Of a stretch of 64,000 nt of DNA, positions 43,928 through 55,588 are shown in pieces (the stretch's first letter is position 1; the number at the start of each line of letters is the position of its first letter). The stretch is from Apiosordaria backusii (taxonomy: Eukaryota; Ascomycota; Sordariomycetes; Sordariales; Lasiosphaeriaceae): assembly GCA_030549205.1 (NCBI GenBank), contig JAUKTV010000029.1, positions 1 through 64,000 of the forward strand. Direction: 5' to 3'. The position numbers and the translations under genes were made by a program. The notes beneath the pieces were generated by a model that had not been told where the DNA came from, searched no databases, and saw only the letters and a list, made by a program, of their open reading frames with translations.

Positions 43928-44631
43928 GTCTTTTGTAATTTTTGTCTTCTAGTTGTTCTTTTCTTTTGGTCATCATATCCTGTTTATCTTCACCATCACC
44001 ATCATCACGGGCAAGGTCTTGGTGTTTTGCTGCTTCAGACATGGAACGAGGCACCGCGCAGGCACATGTGTTTACCTTTTCCTTTATTCATTTTTTATCA
44101 TTCGACCAACTATCTTCATGATTTTCACGTGGATTAATCAATTGGGAGATACCAAACAAAACCAGGGAACATGTTCTTTGCTGAGGTGGGAGACTCTCTT
44201 GTGGTGTTGATGATGTTGGAGGGCTACTTGTTGAGTTACCCCTTTTCCGTATTTTCTGTCAGCATGGCCATATTCATCCTTTATGGAATTGTGTTTTGTG
44301 AGGCTCATCTTCCTGGCAAAGTTGGCCATCATCTGCCTGTCAACCAAGTATGACTTTTATCATGGGCACCCATGAGCCTTTTTGCCAGAGCGACCAACCT
44401 CAGCTTCAATGACGTCAACCTGTCCACCGGGAGCAACTCAGCCAACATACGTGAAAATTCTGATCACGGTCGCTCCAGGCACAGCGCGACGCGTGTCTAG
44501 GTTTGTTGACATCACCAACCCCCTCAGCTGGCCCCAGCTGCCCGACTCTGATCTCGCTCCTTCCCCAGCAACAGCCAACGCTCAACCGTCCGATATAGAG
44601 ATGATTCTCGGGTCAGGTTATCGGCAAGGAG

Positions 44632-44769
44632 TGTCAAGTGGCCAAGTGGTATGGAGCGACGTGTTGCAGAGTTGCCAGTTGTTGTAGACCTACAGCCGCT
44701 GGTCACGGCACTCATGTATTCTGGGGCCTGTTGCACGTCGAGATCCCGGTTCGAATCCGGGGCTGGCCT
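44632..44769 (+). pseudogene. tRNA-Cys-like relic with ~62-nt insert
   Basis: The A box TGGCCAAGTGGTATGG is followed by an anticodon stem GACGTG/CACGTC enclosing TTGCAG (anticodon GCA) plus an insert of about 62 nt. The T arm CCCGG TTCGAAT CCGGG is perfect and a T run follows. The acceptor TGTCAAG against GCTGGCC pairs at only about four positions and the D arm has an extra base, so it is probably not functional. Confidence 0.4.
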
Positions 44770-45138
44770 CCTTGTCTTTTTGCTTTTTTTCTGCTTTTGA
44801 CTTTTTTGTTGCTACCATCATCATCATCATCGTTACTTGGATCTTGTAATCAGGTGGCGAAACTAATTCTTACTGAAGAGATGCCAGGCCCTCGCCGCAC
44901 CCTTCGGGGAGAAAAACCCATGATGATATCCTTTGCGAAAAACTGAATTCTTTTTTCTTTTTCTAGCTGAAACTCACATGAGACATTTAACACCAAAAAC
45001 CTCAATAAATTTCTGCCACTCCCGCAAAAAGAGATCATCGCCTCCACTCCTCCAGCTATCCCAAGTCACAGCCAAAGGGCCCCCCCAAGCACTCATACTA
45101 CAACAAAAAAAATCACCCAAAGTGACCTGACACCAAAA

Positions 45139-45905
45139 CTACAAATTCCCACAAACATTCGCCCCCGCCGAATCAACCCCATACGTCTTCTTCCAATCAC
45201 TACTAAACCACCACCCTCCCCTCCCCGGCCCACAGTCCCGCTGGATACTCCCCCAAGCAGTCACCATCTCGTTAGCACTGCAGGGGTTTGTACCACCATA
45301 CGAACTGATCACCATACAGTTAGCCATCCCATTTCTTTCCTCATCACTCCCGCACCCAACATCCATCACAGCGGAACGAGAGAAAATGGGACAGGGTTTA
45401 GGTAGGTATGGAAAGTACGGTGGATATGGGCTTACCAGATATACATCATACTCCCCCCAACAGTACAATGCTCCCCCCCATGCGGCGGGATCGCGTTTCC
45501 CCCATTGCACCAGTTGCTCAAGCACGTGAGGCTGTTCTCCAGCTCGTTTGAATCAACAGGGTTGTTGGTGCAGCCTACTCTGACCTTGTTGGCGGACATG
45601 ATTTCTGCGAAGGTGTTGTTGGTGGGTAAAGAGGCGGAAAAGGGGAGGGGGTACTGAGGGGAGGGGGCGGCGAGGGTGGGGTCGTCTGTCCAGACATCCG
45701 ATTTTTTGTTCATATTCGGAGAACTATCGGAGGAAGTTGAGTGGGTGTTGGGGTTGGAGTTGGGCTTGGTGCGACCCCAGGGGAGGGGGTATTCCGGTGT
45801 TGGGATTATGAGGTCGGAGGAGGGGTTGCTATCAGATGGGATGGGGTCGGTTGGGAGGGTGAGAGTTAAGGGGGAGAAGAGGAGGACAAACACAAGGGGG
45901 ATCAT
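45139..45905 (-). CDS. Secreted cysteine-rich protein, 225 aa, two exons
   Basis: Exons 45436-45905 and 45139-45346 join across an 89-bp intron (GTAAGC donor, GGGAG acceptor) in phase, creating a Cys codon at the junction (SMMYIC). The ATG at 45905 begins MIPLVFVLLFSPLTLTLP, a signal peptide. A Pro/Ser/Asn-rich, low-complexity middle contains two PxYPLP repeats (EYPLPWG and QYPLPFS). The C-terminal domain has about ten cysteines, including LSNWCNGG, GEHCTVGGS and NPCSANEM, and ends with a tryptophan-rich stretch GRGGWWFSSDWKKTYG. The pattern resembles small secreted fungal proteins, possibly effector-like; I do not know a function. Confidence 0.7.
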
Positions 45906-47036
45906 GGCTGTGATTGTGCTGGGATAGATATGATAAACTTGACGTGATGATGAGATCTTAGTGTTTTGGACTGGAGGAGAGCATCGTCCAGACTTGGCAT
46001 TTTTATGCTCAGCCCAAAAATGAGGCATCCCATTTGTGTTTTTCGATATCTCGCAATTCTGGCAAATTATCACAGTGTGACTGACTCAGCCTGTGGTATC
46101 GTGCCTGTGGTCATGTGGCTGGTGTTTGTCATCTCTTTCTCCAAACGAGATGGGAGTACGTGTGTGTGTGGTGGGTAACGTGGGCACAAACATACCTAGG
46201 GTAAGTGATACTGAACTGGACCCTAGTTTCTGTGCCCTAGTTTCTGACATGCTGGGCTCGAGTTGATTGGCCTCAGGTACCTATCAACGTGGTTAATCAT
46301 CAAGGGTTTATAATATCGCATTATTATAACTGTGAGCCTGACTTCTTGGTGAAAGATCTAAGAAACATATACTCAAACTTCAACCACCCCGTGAAAGGCG
46401 ACCTTGACCTTATTCTCTGTCTTGCATACATAAAAGGAACCCTAAAGCGGCCGAACACAAGACGGCTCGGTGGCACCATCTCAGAACAACCAGCGTGGTG
46501 CTTCCGTCCCATCACAACCTCGCTTCTGTGAAAGATCTCACAGATTCTGTCCAACGGACAAAGGCATCACAGCACAAGATCTCTGAATGCCATCCCCAAA
46601 ACACCATCCCCATTTTCCACGATGCCAATGAGACAATCCGTACCGGCAAGATCGACAAGCTTCTTCTCGTCTTCACGTATTACAAAGTCACAGCAAGCAG
46701 TGCCAGCCCGAAATCGGAACGGAAGGTGTGCTCCGCAACCATGTGCAGAAAAAAAGAGGTCAAAATGTCTCGGATACTCCGGGTTCCAGACCACCTGGCA
46801 GTCGTACTGGCGCCATCGTCAGCATTGACATCAAAGGTAGATAATCAACATGGAATCGCGTGAAACAGCTTTATTCTCGAACCAAAAAAACCTTTGGCAT
46901 CTCAAACAAACATCACAAGATGTGACAATAACTCTTGTTACTTTGTCAACTAACTACCCATGGAACCCCAACTCCATATATACAAGTAAACAAACCCCCT
47001 TTTTATCCCCCCCTTTCCCCACAAAACCGGATCCAA
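45906..47036. other. Intergenic, no supported gene
   Basis: Frames at 46495-46863 (plus, 122 codons) and 46567-46794 (minus, 75 codons) overlap; neither shows a domain or clear codon bias, so I left both out. The right end is the 3' flank of POL2. Confidence 0.35.
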
Positions 47037-50000
47037 TCACAAACCCTCAAAAACCCCCCCCACCACATCCCCCAACATCCTCAACCCATAAAACCCCGCC
47101 ACCCTTTTATACACCCTCAACCTTCTCATCACCTCCTCCCTCTTCACACTCTCCCTCCACTCCCCACTACAAGTGCAATGCTCCATAAACTCATTCACCC
47201 TCAGCGCCCCACACTTCCCACACTTGAGATCCTGACAAGCCCACTCCACCACGATCCCCTCCACCTCCCCCACCAGCCTCTCTTCAATCGCGTTCCGGTC
47301 GTACTCCGCCTCGCAGTACAGACAAGCCCACCTCTTATTACCGCTGCCCTCATCCTCAGGGGAGGGCATGAGGTCCTCATCCCTACAAAGATCAAGGTCG
47401 CGGGTCATGGTACAGTTATCACAGCTCAACTGGCTAATCTTGAGCGACTCCGACGGGTTCTGGAACGCGCCCTCCTTGGAGAATTCACGGACATCAAACA
47501 GCGCCAAGAGCTCCTTCCTCAACAGCCTTGCTTCAAGCGTGATGTTCTTGTCCAGAGACAAAACCTGCATCAAAGCCTTGACCAGCTCCAAAATCGGATT
47601 AGCAGTCGGTTTCGCACTCGCGCTCTTCTTGTGCACTGGCGCTGCTGCTACCGACGATGAAGCGGGAAGAAGATGCGGAAGATAAGAACCAGGTAACACA
47701 GGAAAGCTGTAATCATTCGCCAGCTCCGGATGCAGCATCTCCCTCTTTTGCGCCTGTATCAACCCCAAAATCTCCTTCTTGAGCGGCTTTTCAAAATTCT
47801 TTCCCAGAATAATCTGGTTCCCTGCCGTAGGAACCTTGTCATCGGCCTGCGTGCTATCACCGCGAAAGGGAAGCTGCGTCATTCTCGGGGTGGCGGTTGG
47901 ATCGCTCCCATTAGCAGGGCGTTTGATCCCGTGCATGAGCTCGATGAACTCCACCACCCAGTCTCGGAAAACAGGTTGCAACCTCACCGGGAGAAAGGTC
48001 GCCATCTGCCAGTGCATAATCATCTGCAGGTCTTGCTCGTCTTTCTCGAGGACTTCCTGGCAGGCTTTGCCGCCGTAGTTGAACTCGTCGTACCACACCA
48101 GATAGTCCCAGTATTCCTTGATCTCGAGGTCGATGAAGTGGAACAAGGGCTTCGCTTTGATGCTCTTGAGGATGTACTGCGAGTAAGCGTAGGCGTTGCC
48201 GACCTCGGACTTGGTGGTTTGGAGCAGCAGGCGGTTGGCGCTGGCGTGGACGACGTGGGAGCCAACGCGGCGGAAGTCGGCCATCAGTTGGAGAAGTGCT
48301 TTGCGGCTCATCATTTGGACATAGTAGTGCAGCGCTCTGTCATAAAGGCAGGAAGCTGGAGACTCGACCCAGCGGATGAGATGCTGCACCATGATGTCGG
48401 CCATTGTTGACCCCTTGCAGGCCTCGGCCCACCAAGACTTGACCATCTCACGAAGAACTTGGACGCCGGCGTTGGCAAAGGCGTTCTCGGACTGGAAGGA
48501 TTCTTCACCACCTCCACCATCGCCAGCAGGGTTGAAGGAGATGCTATCGGCGCCTTCAAGCTCATTGATGAGGGAAGATGTCAAGATGGTGTTGATCCCC
48601 AGGTTGCGAACTTCAATGTCGATACAGACCGAGGCGTAGGTACCAGGGGTATTAACCGAGGGCATCTGTACCTGGTCAAGCGGACCAACCACATCGTCCT
48701 TCTCATACCCAGCATGGTCAGGTCGCGGACTAGGCGACCACCACAGAACAACATTGTTGGCTTGCAGCCGGCGAGCATAGGCAACGTCGATCAAGAACCG
48801 GGGATCGTCTCGTTCCAAGTTGCACAACGGCACATCACCGTACTTGGCTAGGGCAGTTAGGTGAGTAATCCATGAGCCGAGACTAAGGTAATGGTTTACC
48901 AGCCGGCGGGCCACCACGGTCTGCCATCCAAGCGGCGGGAGCGAGCTATCAGCTTGGTCGTACTTGAGGGGCATGACGGGGAATTCGGCCAGGATGGGAA
49001 TGTCATGCACCAAGAGGTTGCGCTGCGAAGACTGGATAACCATCATGGTAGGCCCAGACTCCTCCTTCTTCATCTTCTTGACAATGTCACCAATCTCCAG
49101 GAACGCCTTTCGGCGTGTGGTGACCTGAGTGATCTTGACACCGAGCTTCTCTTGGTACTGGAAGCACTCTTGCCACGTAGAGTCCTCGCCCTCCTCGCTG
49201 ATCCGGCGGGCGAGCAAATCCGAGTAGAGCATGGAGATGTTGGGTAGATCCTGGCCGCCATCCTTGCTCTTTTGCTGGATGATGACATGGGCTTTATCTC
49301 CAGTTGTGGAAAACAAGCCAAAGATTTGACGGTCGCCGGCGCTGATGTGGGAGAGATAGACATATGACATGCGAGCGCCCTCCAGGTATGGTCTTGGCTT
49401 GGCTGGTTTCTTCAGACCATCAAGGTCAAACCCTTGTTCGAGACCCTTGCCGAGAACCCCGGCCTGACTGGTATCGATGGTGCAAAGGTTGCCCAGCTCG
49501 AGAAGCGCCCGGAGGTTGAGAGGGATCTGCTTCTCATACACGCCTTCCACGCTTGGATGGTTGAAGAGCAGCGAGAACTTCTCAGCTTCGGCAAAGTAAA
49601 TCTCTTCTGGTACAGTGAGCTTGAAGAGATGCACCGAAGAGTGACCATTGGGGAGTGTGTGGTTGACCTGCTCGACATGGCACCCATCAATCTCAATATC
49701 CGGCAGGTCTTTGCTCTTCAAGTTCAAAAAGACTTGGCGCTGGACGTTGACCTTGACAGAGTGGATCTTGTTGTCGATGAGCACATGCGCAATGACAATG
49801 CCCGGCATGTCCGTCGCCCTCAGCTGAAGGACCTGCCATGTGTTCCGGAAAGTCACCTCAGCCTGGTTGCGGAAAGTCTGCTGGAGACTGTTCTGTGCAT
49901 TTCCGCGCCTTTCACCAAACAGATGACGCCTGCGTGCCCTGGCCTGCTTCTGAAGCTTCCACTTTTGCTTCTGATACTCCAAGAAAGCGGGATAATCCTC

Positions 50001-53000
50001 ACTGGGATCTGGCATTTTCTTGGGGAGGGCGGCAAATGGGTCCTTTTCTGGTTCAGGAGACTTGCGTTTTTGAGAAGCCGCTGCCTTTTGGGACGCGACA
50101 ATCGCCGAAGTAACAGTCTTGGGCTTGAGCAGATCCCCGATATCCTCCAAGTCGCCCAACTGGTTGGTAATATCATTCAGGGGGCGCTTGGTGGTAGGCC
50201 CAAACAGATCCGTGAGCTTCTTCTGCTTCATCTTGTCATCCTTGATGTTGATGCGGCGCTGAAGCCAGTCAGGATGCGGGATGCGCGGTACTGGGTTGCG
50301 GACCTTCTGCAGCGCTGCGGGGATGGTGATGAGCTTTTGAATCACGGACCCAAGACGCTCACGATAATACTCCCAATCAAGCAGCGCACGGGGATCCGTA
50401 TCGGCAGGCTCCTCCTTGAGCCATTTCTTGAGATACATCCGCTTCGTCTCCTCTTCGGCAGAGAAGATGGCAACCGGGACAGCGCGCTCCGTGACAGGCG
50501 CCCCCTTGGGCCTGGCACAGATGATGAACTTGCAGTTCAAGCCCTTGTCCTTGACCATTGCCTCACCCAAAAAGTCAGCCAACCGTTTGGCAGTCGTGAT
50601 GGACGTTGACTTTTGCGAGCCGTACTCTTCCAGCGTCTTTGTCATGCTGCGGTTCTCCGAAATGAGTTCCATTAGTTCCTCATCCGCAAGCGTAGTACCT
50701 TTGCTGTCGAGCACATCAAGCCATCTGTTGGCGACCTTGGCCACAGCTGCGTAGCACTCGGCCAGAGTGGTACCGTCCAGGAAGAACTTGAAGATTTGTT
50801 GCTGGAAGATCTTGATGAGCTTCAGCTCACCTCTTCGCTTGACTTCGAAACCCTTCAGCTCAGCAAGACTGCCATCGTCGTTGAACACAGCATAACGTTT
50901 CTTTAAGTTCTTGTCTTCCTCCTTGGACGTTGGAAGAACCATGGCCTTGTACGGACCATCGACTTCGAAGAAGATGGAGTTGTCGCTGTGAGTCTCGTAC
51001 CTGAACGTCTTGGGATCCACCAAGGTCTGGTACTGGTGGTTGGTGAACTTGTCATGGACCAGATGGTTCAACATGACACAAGGATAAGAGATGGTCATCT
51101 TCTTGCCGTTTTTCAGCTTGAAGGTAAAGTTCTCTGGGAAGGTTGCGGGCAACATGCACCAGATACCATCCGTGTCGAGCTCCAACGGGCGGCCAAGACG
51201 TTCGACGAGAGATCTGGCAAGCTGGATAATGGTAGCGCCTGTCAAACAGGTGACACCGGCCATTTCCATAGAATACCACCGAGATCCTTTTCTCATGACG
51301 TAGCCGTAGAAGGAGTTCAGAATGACCTTGTGCGCCAACTGCAACGAGTCAAACAGAATGATCATCTTCTTGGCGTGGTCAACCTCGGACGATGGTGCTC
51401 CCGAGCTCTTGAGGGCATCCGTCTTGCCCTTCCACACCTTGGCTTTTCCTTTGTAGTCGTAGCGACGATCACGGAAATCGCGCACCGTGTCGATGTAGAA
51501 GGGGTTTTCTCGTTGACAGATGATGGCTTCCCGAACAATGGTAGTGGAGTCGTGGATCTTGTGGTAGACCTTTTGCGAGTAAAGCTGCAGCCTTTTTCTG
51601 ATGAGACTTGCTTGCTCATCAGCTGGCAGCTCCTGAAAAGATCTCGTGGGCATATTAGGCCGCTTCCCGGGGAACCTTTCACTCTCCAAAGCATGCCTAA
51701 TCATGTTGTACTCGTCACGCTTGGCTGGCAGATACTCGCCTCTCCACGCCCATGGTAACCTTCTGTCGCAAGTCTTTCCTGGCCGGTTGAAGTCACACGC
51801 CGCACAATCTGACTCTGAGATCATGGAATCTGGTTGCAACCGATTTGTCGTCATAATATTTGGGTACATGGACGCGACGTCAAGGTGATAGATGAGGGGG
51901 TTCTCAAGCCGGTTTGGTGTTTCCTTGAGGTTCATAAGCTTGGCAACAATTTGTTGCCTCACCTCTTCGTAGTTGGTGATATCGTCCATCGACTTCTTTT
52001 CTTCCACCGTGATACTGAACTTCAAGGCAGCATCCAGATCCCTCAACAGCTCATCCAACGCCCCTGTATCCACGGCAAAGGTGACGGGGATGTCTGCCCT
52101 GAAAACACCAGCCTCAATACTTTCGACGTGACCACCAACATATGTCTCTGACTCGAGCAAGTGTCCTTCCCAGAAAGACTCTTTGGCCTGGACGTGCTTG
52201 TTTGGCAAGACAATCCCCTTTTGGTAGGCCTGGACCATCAGCAACATTTCGCACAGAGTGCCCGTACCTTTTCTGAGTGTGTCATCCGGACCAAGCGGCA
52301 GAATGGTGCACAGAGAGAAAATGAAGGGGTGGACGTATTTCATGTACAAGTAGTATGTAGCGACGGCATCGGAAACCGAGTATTCGGCGAGAGTTTGTGG
52401 CCTTTCCTGGGCGTAGGGTGTCATGAGTTCGGGATCGAGTTCGTCTGGGTCGTATCCAAGCTTGGCCACTGTCACAGCCTTGAGACCTCTGCTACCCTGT
52501 GGTAGGTAACTATCACGGTTGACCCAGTGGAAGCAGTCCATGTGTACACTGTAGTTGCACTTGAACTGGTCCTCGCTGTCTTTTTTCCAGCCAATCTCAT
52601 GGTACATGTCTATCCCATTGATGCCGGCGCGGGCTTCCACGTAGGGCCAATCGAAAAAGTCACCGTTATAAGTCGCAATGACTGTTGGCCGTGCCTCCTT
52701 GATGTGTAGGAAGAAGCGCTCTAACACTGACTTTTCGTCTGGCTCATTGAAGATCATAAACGGCCCTGGGTATTCTGGTCTCGGAGTGTAATCGAAATCG
52801 GCAATGTCTTCCGAGACAACGTCGCGGTTGGTGATGAGGAAACCCTGCCCGTCGATCATGTAGGAAATCATCATGATTTGATCCACCGCGGCATCGGGGA
52901 ACTTTAATGGCGCCTTGCACGTCTCGATATCGTAGGCCATGACGACTGGATCTGCTGGCGCGAGGCGTTCCTCGTTTCGAATAACTGTCGTAATTCCGTT

Positions 53001-53858
53001 TTTGGCCTCCACAAAATACCAATTACCCACCCGAATGTCTGGGGAGAGTTAGTCAACCATGTAAATAGAGAGGAGGGTCAAGAGTGACATACCCAAATCT
53101 ATCATTACTCTAACATGGTATGGGACGTCATATTCCCTGATATCAACAATAAAATCGCTCGCCTCGGCAAAGGATGTCTTGTGTCGTTGGTCGTCTCGTC
53201 GTAAGTCGTCATCAAAAAGATCAAAATCGCCGTTTGTCGTCGCAACCTCGGCATATGTATCCATAGCATCCATCCCCTTCTTATTCTTCTCGGCAACCGG
53301 CATGATATCCCTCCTCGCCGCCATCAAGTCCTGCACATTGTGAAACTTGAGCTCCAGAAACGTCCTCCTGTACCCCAGCAAGTGGTTCGGCATGCTCAGA
53401 TCCTCCTTCTCAAGCTTCTTGACAGACTTGACGATGCCGCCGCCAGGCACCCTCTTGCACCACTCCTCCACCTCCCCTTCGTGACCCTTTCGGCAGGCAA
53501 TCAGAAAATATGGCTCAAACTCCACCGTCGCCTTGAACGTCTGCCCGTCCTCCTCGATAAAGTAACAGTCGAGTGCTGCTCTGCCGCCGCCTCCGGGGAT
53601 CCGTGGGTCGTCAATCGAGGTGGACTGTACGTTGACGAGCCAGCCTTCGCGCTTCCGTCCGGCGTCATAGCGCGCAAAGCCCATGTTCTCGTCGATCTGG
53701 TGTGCAAGTGCTGTCCTCTCCCACTTCTCATCTATCGAGGTGGCCTCGCCGCGGGCGCTGGACGAGGCCGCAAAGGTTTTTGTCTTGGGGCCATGGTAGG
53801 CTTGTTTCCCGCCTCGTCGGTAGCCGCCCCGGGGCTGGCGGAGGGAGGTATTAGGCAT
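47037..53858 (-). CDS. POL2: DNA polymerase epsilon catalytic subunit, 2255 aa
   Basis: Leading-strand replicative polymerase with proofreading, acting in the nucleus. Exons 53093-53858 and 47037-53038 join over a 54-bp intron in phase (MIDL-D-IRVGNWYF). Exonuclease motifs: MAYDIETCK (Exo I, with Cys where most homologues have Thr), TYNGDFFDWPYVEAR (Exo II) and YSVSDAVATYYLY (Exo III). Polymerase motifs: DVASMYPNIM (A), NSFYGYVMRKGSRW (B) and ELDTDGIWC (C), so active-site acids are present. The C-terminal inactive polymerase half is complete. The two zinc modules are at the end: CDNCTMTRD..CLYC and CGKCGALRVNEFMEHCTC. Length agrees with the family (about 2200-2260). The N-terminus is basic and glycine-rich (RQPRGGYRRGGKQ), as usual. 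It is divergent from COX20 across a 685-bp shared promoter. No lesions in 6.8 kb. Confidence 0.97.
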
Positions 53859-54543
53859 TGTGTGTTTTTTGGGGTGATCCTGTCGACGGGTATCAGTTGT
53901 TGTCGACCGGGGTGTACTTTCTAGACTCGACGGCGCTGTCTGTCTTGGCTCTTTCTCTATGCTTGGAAAAGGAGAGGGCGCTTGGTAGAAGTGCGCCGGA
54001 TTATAGTGGGTGTGTCAAAAGAAGGAAAAAGACACTAGGTCATAGAAAATGCAGCATTGGAGTGACAGAACTGTCGAAACGAAAGAGACAACTCCTGAGT
54101 CCGTGGATTACTTGAGAGAGGTGCCAATTGGTGCTGTCTGTCGTCTGTGTTGGCAAAAACCCATTAAACACGACGCGTTTCTGAACCGCGCTTCCCAATC
54201 GCGACGCGACATGGTGGGGCACTGCGCACAAAGGATGCAACGGTGCGCTAAGAACCCTAACCCTTCATTGATCACTTCCCCACGTTGATCTGCATGGCAA
54301 GCTTGAAGCACGGACCACGCGATTCCAACGGCAGTGGGCAGACTCAAGATTGGAGCTCTGCATCACCAGCCAAAGCTTCAAGCCCATGACGACGTAAACA
54401 ACTCTTCAAACAAAGGTAATATTTTCCAATTGCCTTTTGCCTTGGCTTCTACTCGACTTACTGACATCCTCCGCCAGTTCTTTTCAATCTCAACCCACCA
54501 ACCGATCGAATATCACATCCCAACCTCAAACACCCCCTCCAAG
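53859..54543. promoter_or_regulatory. Shared divergent promoter region, POL2 / COX20
   Basis: The 685-bp intergenic space lies between two divergently read genes. No obvious TATA box. A pyrimidine-rich stretch precedes the COX20 ATG. Short frames here are not supported. Confidence 0.4.
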
Positions 54544-55035
54544 ATGGCCCCTCCAGACAATTCAAAACCCTCCCCCGATCAATCCTCCCTCCCCTGGGTC
54601 CAAACCACCACCCCCCCACCAAACCCCGCTTCCAAACCCCCCCAAGAAGAACTCTCCCTCACAGCCGCCGTCTCAACCATCAAACCCTCCGACTTCCTCA
54701 CCGTCCACCAAGCCCCCTGCTCCCGCACCGGCCTCCTAACCGGCATCGGCCTCGGCTCAGCCGTCGGTTGCCTCCGCTGGCTCCTCGGCCTCCCCATCCC
54801 CAAAGCCGCCAACTGGGCCGTCGGCACCGGCGCCATCACCGCGATCATCCAATACGAGTACTGCCAGGCCAAGCGACGACAGGAAAAGGCAAAAGTCGCC
54901 CGAGTGGTCGCCGTGTACGGGCAAAAGCAGGCTGAGATGAGGGCTAAGGAGGAGGAACAAAGAAGAATAAAGCCTGAAGAGGAAAAGAGGTTACAAGAAG
55001 AGCAAAAGAGGAGGAGTTGGTGGAAGGTTTGGTAG
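54544..55035 (+). CDS. COX20: Cytochrome c oxidase assembly protein COX20, 163 aa
   Basis: Mitochondrial inner-membrane chaperone that assists maturation of Cox2 during complex IV assembly. The family core is clear: VHQAPCSRTGLLTGIGLGSAVGCLRWLLG (about residues 52-80, first TM helix with the conserved PC.R) and KAANWAVGTGAITAIIQYEYCQAKRR (about 85-110, second TM helix, NWAVG motif). A basic/acidic charged C-terminal coiled-coil-like tail follows (EEEQRRIKPEEEKR). The ATG at 54544 (AAGATGG) gives a Pro/Ser-rich N-terminus; the frame is open upstream but has no better start. No intron. Length fits the fungal family. Confidence 0.9.
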   Translation: MAPPDNSKPSPDQSSLPWVQTTTPPPNPASKPPQEELSLTAAVSTIKPSDFLTVHQAPCSRTGLLTGIGLGSAVGCLRWLLGLPIPKAANWAVGTGAITAIIQYEYCQAKRRQEKAKVARVVAVYGQKQAEMRAKEEEQRRIKPEEEKRLQEEQKRRSWWKVW

Positions 55036-55588
55036 GATGGGGGAGGGTGTAGGGTACGGTTGTAAGATAGACAGGTGGGTGTACATATACCAAGAGGGCA
55101 ACAAAGGCAGATTCAGGTTTTGGGTAGCAAAGAGAGGCATATTTCAGCTTTTGACAAGCAGAAAATGAGATGTCATTGATGATGGGTATATGTCCATGTC
55201 ATGTTAAAACAATTCAACGCTAGGCGTACTGTGCTGTGCTGTGCTATTTGCCAGGTAAATAGAAAGAACAACCATAATCATCCTCCAAATCCATTCAAGC
55301 GGACCCCATCAAACCAAAGAAAATGCCCAGAAAAGAGATTGTCATCCATGCGGCCGTTATCATCACTTCAATAAAACAGTAAACAAAAGGTATTGTGGCT
55401 AGCCTGCCATTCATGACTGCCAGAAACTCCGTGCCTGTCCTCGTTTGATCAAGTTCCTTGGTCCCTGAAACTCCATCCCAAAGCTAAACGCCAGTCCCAA
55501 ATTCCCAAATCAACGCTTCATTCCCCATAAGACGTCCCCTTGAACTCCTCAATTCCAGCCCACAAATCCACCTCAAACTGTCATAACC
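55036..55588. other. Intergenic, convergent 3' ends
   Basis: 3' flanks of COX20 (plus) and the next gene (minus). A GTGCT triplet run (CTGTGCTGTGCTGTGCT) lies near 55230. No gene seen. Confidence 0.5.

Larger units (their letters stand above)
41776..45138. other. 3.3-kb gene-poor region with tRNA-like relics
   Basis: No protein gene I can support. Short frames at 43485-43774 and 44382-44687 have no domain. The region holds several pieces that look like broken tRNA genes on both strands (42140-44770), several followed by T runs, and a loose duplication (about 43480-43990 and 44380-44840). Confidence 0.45.

Noticed and set aside
49434..50609. 391-codon plus-strand frame
   Set aside because: Antisense shadow of POL2.
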